Below, piece by piece: positions 23,521-31,757 of a DNA stretch of 58,741 bases (within the stretch, counting starts at the first letter, position 1; each line of letters opens with the position of its first letter). This stretch comes from Anaerolineales bacterium. GTDB lineage: Bacteria > Chloroflexota > Anaerolineae > Anaerolineales > Villigracilaceae. Position numbers and translations under genes: made by a program. The stretch is taken from NCBI GenBank assembly GCA_013140605.1, contig JABFSL010000093.1, forward strand, positions 1 through 58,741. The letters run 5' to 3'. The notes below the pieces were generated by a model that made no database searches, was not told the origin of the DNA, and saw only the letters and a list, made by a program, of their open reading frames with translations.

Positions 23521-24687
23521 ATGACAGATGTAGTAATCGCAGGTATCGGACAAACCCCAGTCGGCGAGCATTGGGAGATCAGTTTACGTGATCTCGCTCT
23601 CGACGCCATTCAAGCCGCGCACAAAGATTCGGGCGGATTGAAACCGCAGGCATTATTCGTCGGCAATATGCTCGCGCCGAATCTTTCCAATCAGGCGCAT
23701 CTCGGCGCGCTGATAGCAGATTATGCCGGGCTGACCGGTATTGAAGCCATCACACTTGAAGCCGCAGGCGCATCAGGCGGAGCGGCGCTTCGTCAGGCTT
23801 ATCTCGCCATCGCAAGCGGTATGGTGGATGTGGCGTTGGTCGTGGGCATTGAAAAGTTCACAGACAAGATCGGCTCGGAAGTGGAAGAAGCAATCGCTTC
23901 AACCAGCGATTCAGATTTTGAAGCCGTGCAAGGTCTCACGGCCACCGCGCAAGCCGCGCTATTGATGAAGCGTTACATGCACGAGCATGATGTCCCTGCA
24001 AATGGATTTGCCAACTTTGCATTGACCGCGCACGCCAATGGCGTTGCAAATAAAAACTCCATGTTCCGCAAAGCCATCAAAGCTGAAACATATGCCAAAG
24101 CGGAAATGGTCAGCGACCCGATCAATATGTTTGATGTAGCCCCCAATGCGGATGGCGCTGCCGCGCTCGTTCTGACTCGCCGTGACCTGCTTCCGTTCGA
24201 TTGGCACGCTTCGCGTCCACTCGTGAAGATCGCTGGCTCTGCAGCATCTTCTGACACACTAGCGCTGCATGATAGAAAAGATATTTTGTACTTTGATACT
24301 GCGCAAATTTCCGCAGGCAAGGCAATGAAGCAAGCAGGGATCGTTTTGGATCAGGTCAACTTCTTTGAATATCACGATGCATTCAGCATTTACGCTGCGC
24401 TAAGTTTGGAAGCGATTGGATTTGCGATCAAAGGCAAAGGTTGGAAACTTGCCGCAGATGGCTCAATTGGATTGAAAGGAAAAATTCCATGCGCCACAAT
24501 GGGCGGCATGAAAGCACGCGGATTCCCCGGTGGCGCTGCGGGTGTGTATCAAGCTGTCGAAGCAGTGACCCAGTTACGAGGTCAGGCGGGAGTAAATCAA
24601 ATTGCGAATGCAAAGTATGGACTCATCCAATCGCTTGGCGGACCAGCATCCACGGCAGTCAGTCATGTTTTGCAGGCAATGGAATAG
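23521..24687 (+). CDS. Acetyl-CoA acetyltransferase (thiolase), archaeal type
   Basis: A 388-residue thiolase that condenses two acetyl-CoA to acetoacetyl-CoA. It begins VVIAGIGQTPVGEH. The nucleophile region is ITLEAAGASGGAALRQAYL, where Ala stands at the usual Cys context (E-A-A-G-A-S-G); the C-terminal NFFEYHDAFSIYAALSLEA carries the catalytic His, while CATMGGMKARGFPGGAAG carries the second Cys-Gly element. The apparent absence of the classical nucleophilic Cys is notable for the SCP-x/archaeal group and should be aligned. The neighbours (HMG-CoA synthase, mvaA) place it in the mevalonate pathway. The gene follows the lipoprotein by 7 bp. Confidence 0.82.
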   Translation: MTDVVIAGIGQTPVGEHWEISLRDLALDAIQAAHKDSGGLKPQALFVGNMLAPNLSNQAHLGALIADYAGLTGIEAITLEAAGASGGAALRQAYLAIASGMVDVALVVGIEKFTDKIGSEVEEAIASTSDSDFEAVQGLTATAQAALLMKRYMHEHDVPANGFANFALTAHANGVANKNSMFRKAIKAETYAKAEMVSDPINMFDVAPNADGAAALVLTRRDLLPFDWHASRPLVKIAGSAASSDTLALHDRKDILYFDTAQISAGKAMKQAGIVLDQVNFFEYHDAFSIYAALSLEAIGFAIKGKGWKLAADGSIGLKGKIPCATMGGMKARGFPGGAAGVYQAVEAVTQLRGQAGVNQIANAKYGLIQSLGGPASTAVSHVLQAME

Positions 24688-24709
24688 TGTACTCACCTGT
24701 TCACCCAAT

Positions 24710-24780
24710 TGTGATTCCCTGAACGGAGCGAAGGGTCTCTACTTCCGAGTTCGAGATTCTTCGCTCCGCTCAGAATGACA
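24710..24780. repeat. TGTGATTCCCTGAACGGAG palindromic element
   Basis: TGTGATTCCCTGAACGGAGC...GGGTCTC and GAGATTCTTCGCTCCGCTCAGAATGACA are inverted, imperfect copies around a 13-nt centre. It lies between the converging thiolase and GH13 genes and may act as a terminator structure for both. Confidence 0.65.
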
Positions 24781-24794
24781 CTTTGTAAGACAAG

Positions 24795-26489
24795 TTAAAT
24801 AATTTCCAGCCACATGGTTTGATAGGGCTGAAGAATAATTTCAGAGTTTTGAGAACGGTTCGTGTGTAGATCACGAGCCGTTTTATTTATCAGGTTTTCG
24901 ATCCGCTGTTCCTGCTGGGTAACATTTTGTAAACATAAAACATTTTTTGTTCCATCGGGCGAAATACGAGATAAGGCAAAAATATTATTTCCCACATCCA
25001 AAACTTTCTGACTCCCGTGCGGATGAAACGCCGCAGAGGATGAACGCGCCAAAAGCAACTGCCGAAACCGAGTAAAGACTTGAGATCTTAATGAAACTGC
25101 AGATTTGAGTTCTTTCTCCAATTCAACACGTTCCATTTTTTGACGGTTGATCGTGCGGTTATGGTTTGTTATTCTCACTCCCTCTTTCCAATTGCGTGAA
25201 CCGAACAAGCTGTGGAAGTAAATCCCGGGCAGGCCGATCAACGAAAGCATAATGGCTTGCGCGGCAATAAAACGGTTTACTTGTGTTTCAATGGGTTCAT
25301 CACCAAATGGATTCGAGAGCGCATCAAAATAATTGATGTTCATCTCATACGGACTCTGCGTGCCGCCTGTATTTTGTTTGTAAGAGATCAAACCGCCATG
25401 TGCAAGAGTTTGATTCACAAGTGCGTCAATGTCAGCGGAGGATAAAATCCCTCGCGCAGGATTCAGCCCCACACCGTCGTGTGAAGCGAGGAAGTTGAAA
25501 AACGTTGTCCGCTCAGATGGCAATTCCAAGCCTGAAGCCCACTCGCTCAAAATACCCGCATCTCCCGTGCGGAATGTATGCAAAACAAGCGGCGGAAGCG
25601 CAAAGTTATAAACAAGCTGCGCCTCATTCTTGCCATCGCCAAAATAGGAAATATTATCTGTGTGCGGCACATTGGTTTCGGTAATGAGGCGCACATGCGG
25701 AGCGACATCATCCAACACTGCGCGCAGAAGCTGAATCACCGCATGAGTTTGCGGGAGATGGATACAGGATGTGTTGAGCTCCTTCCATAAATAGGCAATC
25801 GCATCCAGGCGGATGAATTGCGCGCCGCGCTCGGCATACATGAGCAGAACGTCAAAGATTTCAAGCAAGACATCGGGGTTGCGGAAATCGAGATCCACCT
25901 GATCGGCGCTGAATGTCGTCCACACGCGGCGAAGACCGTATGCAGTTTTATAATCTGTAAGCAGGGGCAATGTACGCGGACGCACAACTTTGGAAAGATC
26001 AGGGTCGCCATCCACTGTGAAGAAATAATCGCGATACGGCTTTTCATCGTGCAGAAATTTCTGAAACCATTCCCCTTGTGCAGAATAGTGATTAATAACA
26101 CCGTCGAACATCAGCCGAAAAGACTGGCTCAATTTTTCAACATCACTCCAGTTACCCAATGCTAGGTCAACTGCGCGGTAATCTTTTACCGAGAAGCCAT
26201 CATCAGAAGACCACGGATAGAACGGCAAAATATGAATACCGCTGACTACTCCGCGCAAATGCGATTCGCAAAATTCATTCAGAGTCTGCAAATGTGACCC
26301 GCCCACATCCTGCACCTGATCGCCATAAGTAATTAAGAGTGAGTCGCGTTCAGTTAATGACGAATCGGCAGGCTTTGGGATTCGTCCGCGGTACTGTTCT
26401 ATCAGTGTTTGCAAACGCGCCTGAATATGAGAAGCGGATTTGTCTCCATAAATCGCTTTAAGATATATGGTATAAAAAGTATGTGTCAT
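24795..26489 (-). CDS. GH13 subfamily 18 glycoside phosphorylase (sucrose/glucosylglycerate phosphorylase type)
   Basis: A 564-residue alpha-amylase-fold enzyme. VSGIHILPFYPWSSDDGFSVKDY is a hallmark of the sucrose-phosphorylase subfamily. The nucleophile Asp is in FIRLDAIAY, the acid/base Glu in LITETNVPH and the transition-state Asp in FLASHDGVG. Subfamily members phosphorolyse sucrose, sucrose-6-phosphate, glucosylglycerol or glucosylglycerate to glucose-1-phosphate. The divergent neighbours include a glucosyl-3-phosphoglycerate synthase, so glucosylglycerate is the favoured substrate by context, not by residue analysis. I place the start at the third-last possible ATG (26489, MTHTFYTIYLKAIYG); 26498 is also possible. 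No ribosome binding site is clear. Confidence 0.85.
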   Translation of the reverse strand: MTHTFYTIYLKAIYGDKSASHIQARLQTLIEQYRGRIPKPADSSLTERDSLLITYGDQVQDVGGSHLQTLNEFCESHLRGVVSGIHILPFYPWSSDDGFSVKDYRAVDLALGNWSDVEKLSQSFRLMFDGVINHYSAQGEWFQKFLHDEKPYRDYFFTVDGDPDLSKVVRPRTLPLLTDYKTAYGLRRVWTTFSADQVDLDFRNPDVLLEIFDVLLMYAERGAQFIRLDAIAYLWKELNTSCIHLPQTHAVIQLLRAVLDDVAPHVRLITETNVPHTDNISYFGDGKNEAQLVYNFALPPLVLHTFRTGDAGILSEWASGLELPSERTTFFNFLASHDGVGLNPARGILSSADIDALVNQTLAHGGLISYKQNTGGTQSPYEMNINYFDALSNPFGDEPIETQVNRFIAAQAIMLSLIGLPGIYFHSLFGSRNWKEGVRITNHNRTINRQKMERVELEKELKSAVSLRSQVFTRFRQLLLARSSSAAFHPHGSQKVLDVGNNIFALSRISPDGTKNVLCLQNVTQQEQRIENLINKTARDLHTNRSQNSEIILQPYQTMWLEII

Positions 26490-26566
26490 GCAATGCATTT
26501 TACTGTATGATAATAAGTAGAAAGATTAACTTTAGAATAGAGAATCCAATTTATCAAGGAGAGAGC

Positions 26567-27907
26567 ATGAACACATCACGGCGAATCGGGTTTATTTCCA
26601 CACGCTTTGCAGGTACTGATGGCGTCTCACTGGAAACTGCAAAATGGGCAACCGTTTTGGAAAGGCTCGGGCATCAATGCTTTTACTTTTGCGGCCAATG
26701 CGACCGTCCCGCAGAAATAAGTTACACCGTTGACGAAGTGTTTTACCATCATCCAACCATCGAAGCGATCAACCAGGTCGCGTTTGGAGGCACGTGGGGG
26801 AAAATGCATGAGGATGTTAAGTCGCGCCCGGAGATCAAGGAATCACATCAGGAATTTTTCTCGGTCTATATTCGGCCGTCTCATATCACCAAACAGGTTC
26901 AGGAATTAAAGGATTATATAAAAGAGCATCTCTACAAATTTGCCCAGCGCTATAAACTTGAATTGCTCATCATCGAGAACGCGATCACCATTCCAGTCAA
27001 TCTGCCGCTTGGGCTTGCCATCACAGAATTCATCGCCGAAACTGGATATCCTGTCATAGCGCATCACCACGATTTTTATTGGGAGCGCCAGCGCTTCATC
27101 AACAACTCCGTACACGATTATCTCGCCGCCGCGTTTCCGCCCGACCTGCCATCCATTCGACACGTGGTCATCAATTCTGTTCAGGCACAGCAATTGGCGT
27201 CACGCATCGGGGCCGCCGCGATGGTGATTCCCAACGTGATGGATTTTGACTCTCCCCCGCCGCCAATGGATGATTATGCAAGCACGGTTCGTTCCGACCT
27301 CGGGCTTGTTCCTGGTCAATATTTAATTCTCCAGCCGACGAGGATCATCCAGCGCAAGGGCATTGAACATGCCATCGAGCTGACTCGCCGCCTTGGCCTG
27401 CCCGCTGAACTGGTCATCTCACACGCGGCTGGCGATGAAGGCACAGCTTATGAAAAGCGCGTCCGTGAATTTGCCCAGTTGCTGGAGGTCACTGTCAGGT
27501 TTGAGTCAGCAATTGTCGGCGATGTGCGAAGCGTTACCGTAGATGGCAAAAAAATTTATACGCTGGGAGATATCTATCCGCACGCCGATCTGGTTACGTA
27601 TCCATCCGCAATTGAAGGGTTTGGAAATGCCTTTCTCGAAGCCATCTATTACAAACGTCCGCTGGTGGTAAATAATTATTCGATCTACGAAGCGGATATC
27701 AAACCCAAGGGATTTAAAGTGGTCGAGTTCGACGGCTTCATTAGTGAAAAAACATGTGATGAAGTGTGTTACGTTCTCACTCATCCGGAAGAATCCAGGC
27801 AGCAGACGGAATTGAACTATGAACTCGCGCGCCGCTTTTACTCGTTCACCATGCTCGAACGCAGATTAAATCTTTTGCTGTCTGACTGCTTTGGCGAGGA
27901 TGTATGA
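26567..27907 (+). CDS. GT4-like glycosyltransferase
   Basis: A 446-residue GT-B enzyme. The N-terminal Rossmann domain begins RRIGFISTRFAGTDGVSLET. The nucleotide-sugar domain has LQPTRIIQRKGIEHAIEL and the family signature EGFGNAFLEAIYYKRP with its two conserved Glu. ATG 26567 with AAGGAGAG eight nt upstream is preferred over the frame start at 26483. It overlaps the next glycosyltransferase by 4 bp (ATGA), so the three genes 26567-30911 form an operon diverging from the GH13_18 gene. In other organisms GT4 enzymes near gpgS add mannose to glucosyl(phospho)glycerate; that role is possible here but unproven. Confidence 0.8.
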   Translation: MNTSRRIGFISTRFAGTDGVSLETAKWATVLERLGHQCFYFCGQCDRPAEISYTVDEVFYHHPTIEAINQVAFGGTWGKMHEDVKSRPEIKESHQEFFSVYIRPSHITKQVQELKDYIKEHLYKFAQRYKLELLIIENAITIPVNLPLGLAITEFIAETGYPVIAHHHDFYWERQRFINNSVHDYLAAAFPPDLPSIRHVVINSVQAQQLASRIGAAAMVIPNVMDFDSPPPPMDDYASTVRSDLGLVPGQYLILQPTRIIQRKGIEHAIELTRRLGLPAELVISHAAGDEGTAYEKRVREFAQLLEVTVRFESAIVGDVRSVTVDGKKIYTLGDIYPHADLVTYPSAIEGFGNAFLEAIYYKRPLVVNNYSIYEADIKPKGFKVVEFDGFISEKTCDEVCYVLTHPEESRQQTELNYELARRFYSFTMLERRLNLLLSDCFGEDV

Positions 27908-29130
27908 AAATCGCATTGCTGCATTATTCATCTCCGCCCATTGTTGGCGGCGTGGAAAGTGTGTTGGCGCATCATGCGCGTTTACTGACAGATGACGGTC
28001 ATGAGGTCAGCATCTTAACCGGTCGCGGAGATAAGTACGATAACAGGATTCCCGTGCGTGTTTTGCCCAGATTGGATTCGCGCCATGCGGAAGTCATGGA
28101 AGTTAAATCCGCTTTGGATAAAGGAATACTCACACCCGCATTTGATACTCTGCGAGAAAAAATAAAATTGGAACTGGCGGTAGAGTTAAACGGATGTGAT
28201 ATTCTGATCGCGCATAATGTCGCGTCGTTGAATAAGAATCTCGCTTTAACTGCGGCGCTGTATGAATTAAATGGCGCGCCAAATTTTCCACGAATCATAT
28301 TATGGCATCATGACCTGGCATGGGCATCGCCGCGTTTTAGTGACGAATTACATGACGGTCATCCCTGGGATCTGCTTCGTTCAAACTGGAAAAATGTATC
28401 TCAAGTGGTGGTCTCGGAATTAAGACGGCAGGAACTTGCCAAATTGATGGACATTCCAAAAGATTCGATCCGCGTCATTCCAAATGGAGTTGACCTCAAC
28501 TCGTTCTATAAATTTGAAGAACGAACGACTCAATTGGTCGAACAGTTGAATCTCAAGAATGCAGACCCATTATTTCTTTTACCAGCCCGTCTGACCCCGC
28601 GCAAAAACATCGAACTTGCTTTGCGTATTCTCGCCGAGTTGCGAAGGCAATATCCAAATGCGGTCCTACTAGTGACAGGACCCGAAGGGCCACACAACCC
28701 GAACAACATAACTTATAAAGAAAATTTATTTAAATTGCGTGATGCATTAAACCTGCAAGGGGCTGCCCATTTCCTCGCGGAAACAACCAATGAGTTTCTG
28801 CCAGATGCGGTCATCGCGGATTTTTACCGCCTGGCAGACGCATTATTATTTCCCAGCCTCGAGGAGGGATTTGGCATTCCCATCATCGAAGCCGCGTTCA
28901 GTCACATCCCCGTATTTTGCGCGGATATTCCCGTCCTGCGGGAATTGGGCGGTGGTGATATAAATTACTTCAGCCCGGACGAATCACCAGACCATGTGGC
29001 AAAGAAGATCACAAAAAGATTGGAAGCGGAAACCACATCACGCTGGTCACGCCGCGCCAAACACGCCTACACCTGGGAGCAGATCCATTCCCTCCATATC
29101 GCTCCATTAATTCAAGAGGTATTCAAATGA
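27904..29130 (+). CDS. GT4 family glycosyltransferase
   Basis: A 408-residue retaining glycosyltransferase. It starts MKIALLHYSSPPIVGGVESVL, the usual GT4 opening with a Gly-rich acceptor loop. The donor domain has LPARLTPRKNIELALRI and the catalytic EEGFGIPIIEAAFSHIP. Its ATG overlaps the previous gene's stop, and its stop overlaps the next ATG (ATGA), so translation of all three genes is coupled. It likely acts on the same glycoside as its neighbours; donor and acceptor cannot be read from sequence. Confidence 0.85.
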   Translation: MKIALLHYSSPPIVGGVESVLAHHARLLTDDGHEVSILTGRGDKYDNRIPVRVLPRLDSRHAEVMEVKSALDKGILTPAFDTLREKIKLELAVELNGCDILIAHNVASLNKNLALTAALYELNGAPNFPRIILWHHDLAWASPRFSDELHDGHPWDLLRSNWKNVSQVVVSELRRQELAKLMDIPKDSIRVIPNGVDLNSFYKFEERTTQLVEQLNLKNADPLFLLPARLTPRKNIELALRILAELRRQYPNAVLLVTGPEGPHNPNNITYKENLFKLRDALNLQGAAHFLAETTNEFLPDAVIADFYRLADALLFPSLEEGFGIPIIEAAFSHIPVFCADIPVLRELGGGDINYFSPDESPDHVAKKITKRLEAETTSRWSRRAKHAYTWEQIHSLHIAPLIQEVFK

Positions 29131-30911
29131 CATCAAAGCTCCGCCCGATAAAATCTGTGCTTGTTCCAATTGGTTTGGGCACCGATGGCGCACAAGCTCT
29201 TGCCATTGCAAGAACCATTGCATCTGAAGTGATTTTGGTGGGAGTCGTTCCGATTGCCGGGGAACAGGCGGTCAGCGCGGGCGTTAATGCGGCGCGGGAA
29301 ATACGGAAACGCCTGCTCTCTTTGGGAGATGACACTACACGCTTTAAATCAACAGTCATTGCGTCTTCAACACCCTGGAAGGATATCCAAAGTGTGATCG
29401 CCGATGAAAAGCCAGAAATGCTTATCCTCGAATGGAATGATGGACAGACAAAATGGGGACTGTCTGTTTCAGAAACGCTGATCAATTCCCAATGCAATAT
29501 CGCAATCGTCCGCGGAGAATTACCGTCCGCTCAGAATCCAACGTTGATCGCCGTGCGCGGCGGACCGTATGCGGAACTGGCGCTCGAAATCGGAATGAGC
29601 CTGCCATCCACACAACGGGACGTTTTACACATTGCGCTGACAGGCGCGGCAACCGATGCGCCGTTCAAAGGCATGAAGCATATCCTGCGTCATATGCCCG
29701 AGGTAAACCTGCGCTCCATCACCACCGATGATTCAGTGCGCGCCATATTTGAAGAATCTCAAAACTATGGCGCCGTTGTACTGGGCGCAACCGCAAACCA
29801 ATCCATGGGCGTTTCAACCATCGGACCTGTCGCAGAGAAATTACTGCGCGAATCACCAGCCACCGTCATCATCGTAAAGACCCGCCGCCCCATGTCAGAA
29901 TTAACGCTTGACGAAAGCGTTGGCTCGCAGGCCATCTCCATCCTCGTGGATAAATGGTTCGCCGAAAACACATTCCACGCAGACGAGTTCTCGAATTTGA
30001 AACAGCTCATGGCGCTCAAGGAAAAACAAGGCTCCACGATCAGCCTTGCCCTGCCAGCATTGAACGAAGAAGAAACGGTTGGCAAAGTCATCCGCACCAT
30101 CAAAAAAGCGTTGATGGATAAAGTCCCGTTAATTGACGAGATTGTGCTGATCGATTCCGACTCAACAGACCGCACGCGCCAGATCGCGGAAAAACTCGGC
30201 ATTCCTGTTCACATCCACCAAAACCTTTTGCCAGAACTGGGAGCGCGTCCCGGCAAAGGTGAAGCCCTATGGAAGAGTCTGCTCGTTACCAAAGGTGACA
30301 TCATCGCATGGATCGATACAGACATCGTCAACATTCATCCGCGTTTCGTGTACGGGATCATCGGCCCGTTATTGCTCAACCGTAAGATTCAATTCGTAAA
30401 AGGATTTTATCGCCGCCCATTAAGAGTCTCTGGCAAAATGCAGGCGGGCGGCGGCGGGCGCGTCACTGAATTAACCGCGCGTCCACTGCTCAACCTTTTC
30501 TATCCCGAACTTTCAGGTGTCGTCCAGCCGCTTTCGGGTGAATACGCGGGCCGCCGCGAGTCGTTGGAAAAAGCAACTTTCTATTCAGGGTACGGTGTGG
30601 AAACGGGTTTACTCATTGATATCTTCGAACAATATAATTTGCGAGCCATCGCCCAGGTAGATTTATTGGAACGCATTCATCACAATCAAGACCTCGAAGC
30701 CTTGAGCAAGATGTCATTCGCGATCATCCAAACTGTGCTTCACAAGCTGGAAAAAAGATACGAGCGCGCCATCATTGAGGATGTCAACAAGACCATGAAA
30801 ATGATCCGCTATGACAATGGCGATTATTTTCTTGAAGTGGAAGAGATCGCCGAACGCGACCGCCCGCCCATGATTACCATCCCTGAATATCAGAACCGCG
30901 CCAAGCTATAA
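29127..30911 (+). CDS. gpgS: Universal-stress-protein domain fused to glucosyl-3-phosphoglycerate synthase
   Basis: A 594-residue, two-part protein. Residues about 8-270 form a tandem USP-like region, with SVLVPIGLGTDGAQALAIA and VVLGATANQSMGVSTIGPVAEKLL. Residues about 300-560 are a GT81 enzyme: LALPALNEEETVGKVI, DSDSTDRT, PGKGEALWKSL, the metal-binding DTD, GGGRVTELTARPLL, PLSGEYAGRRE, GYGVETG and HHNQDLEALSKMS. GpgS joins glucose from NDP-glucose to 3-phosphoglycerate, the first step to glucosylglycerate, a solute made under salt or nitrogen stress. Many GpgS proteins lack the USP part, which may sense ATP or stress. No dedicated phosphatase (GpgP) is adjacent. Confidence 0.9.
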   Translation: MTSKLRPIKSVLVPIGLGTDGAQALAIARTIASEVILVGVVPIAGEQAVSAGVNAAREIRKRLLSLGDDTTRFKSTVIASSTPWKDIQSVIADEKPEMLILEWNDGQTKWGLSVSETLINSQCNIAIVRGELPSAQNPTLIAVRGGPYAELALEIGMSLPSTQRDVLHIALTGAATDAPFKGMKHILRHMPEVNLRSITTDDSVRAIFEESQNYGAVVLGATANQSMGVSTIGPVAEKLLRESPATVIIVKTRRPMSELTLDESVGSQAISILVDKWFAENTFHADEFSNLKQLMALKEKQGSTISLALPALNEEETVGKVIRTIKKALMDKVPLIDEIVLIDSDSTDRTRQIAEKLGIPVHIHQNLLPELGARPGKGEALWKSLLVTKGDIIAWIDTDIVNIHPRFVYGIIGPLLLNRKIQFVKGFYRRPLRVSGKMQAGGGGRVTELTARPLLNLFYPELSGVVQPLSGEYAGRRESLEKATFYSGYGVETGLLIDIFEQYNLRAIAQVDLLERIHHNQDLEALSKMSFAIIQTVLHKLEKRYERAIIEDVNKTMKMIRYDNGDYFLEVEEIAERDRPPMITIPEYQNRAKL

Positions 30912-30984
30912 CACCGCATCAGACTTCCCCCATACCTGCTCCTGTTATCGACAGGATTTGTAGTGCTGTGAGAAACTGCCAGAA

Positions 30985-31716
30985 TCACCCAGCATTGATC
31001 GATCTGATAAATTGCAGGATGCGATCCTGAAGATCTGCTTTCGAATCAGTTTCGAACAAGTCAGTCCCATGCGCGGAGCCTGCGTAGGTCTGCCATTCTT
31101 TGGGATCAGCCGCCAGATCATATAATGCGCGTGTGGCGTCCGCTGGGACGGTGTCATCGTTTTCTGCTGTGATGAACAATTTTGGAATGTCGGTATTAAG
31201 ATCAGCGGAATCAATCTCAAAGCCCCATTGCGAAATTGAGGTCGGCGATGCAATAACGATCAAGCCGCTCGCCTCGGATTCAACTGCAAGTTTTGCAGAT
31301 GCGCATCCACCCAAACTTGCGCCGACCAGAATAATTTTGTTCACACCCTGCGCTTTGATGAAATCAATCGCGCCGCGCGTATCATCCAAAAACTTTTGGA
31401 TCTGCACTTCATCCACAGAATTTGGTTTACATCCGCGCCATTGATAAGTCAACGCCATCATCCCATTCTTCGCAACCAGGTCCGCCATATCCTCCCACCC
31501 TCTTTTGCAATTTCCCATCACCGAAAAAATGACAGCCGTATTTCCAGAGCCGTATAAAGTCCCTTCGATGGCAGCGCCATCAGGGGTGTTGAATGTTATG
31601 GTTCGAGGAGCAGGCATGGGCGAAGGAGGAAGCGGCGAGGGTGTCGAAGTTGAAGCAGGCGCGGCGCAAGCTGTCAACAAATGGATCAGAATAAGGGTTA
31701 AAGAAATGTAGCGCAT
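30985..31716 (-). CDS. Alpha/beta-hydrolase lipoprotein
   Basis: A 243-residue exported lipoprotein. The signal peptide ends with lipobox LLTAC, followed by a Ser/Pro/Thr linker. The hydrolase domain has the nucleophile elbow GASLGG, an Asp in AENDDTVP and a His in GSAHGTDLF, a complete catalytic triad. It probably hydrolyses an ester or related bond outside the membrane. The substrate is unknown. ATG 31716 follows TATACT by 8 nt, a possible leaderless start; a frame extension to 31743 exists but begins upstream of the -10 box. Confidence 0.8.
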   Translation of the reverse strand: MRYISLTLILIHLLTACAAPASTSTPSPLPPSPMPAPRTITFNTPDGAAIEGTLYGSGNTAVIFSVMGNCKRGWEDMADLVAKNGMMALTYQWRGCKPNSVDEVQIQKFLDDTRGAIDFIKAQGVNKIILVGASLGGCASAKLAVESEASGLIVIASPTSISQWGFEIDSADLNTDIPKLFITAENDDTVPADATRALYDLAADPKEWQTYAGSAHGTDLFETDSKADLQDRILQFIRSINAG

Positions 31717-31757
31717 AATCCGCGAGTATAGTCGGCTCAACAAAAAAATACCCCCTC

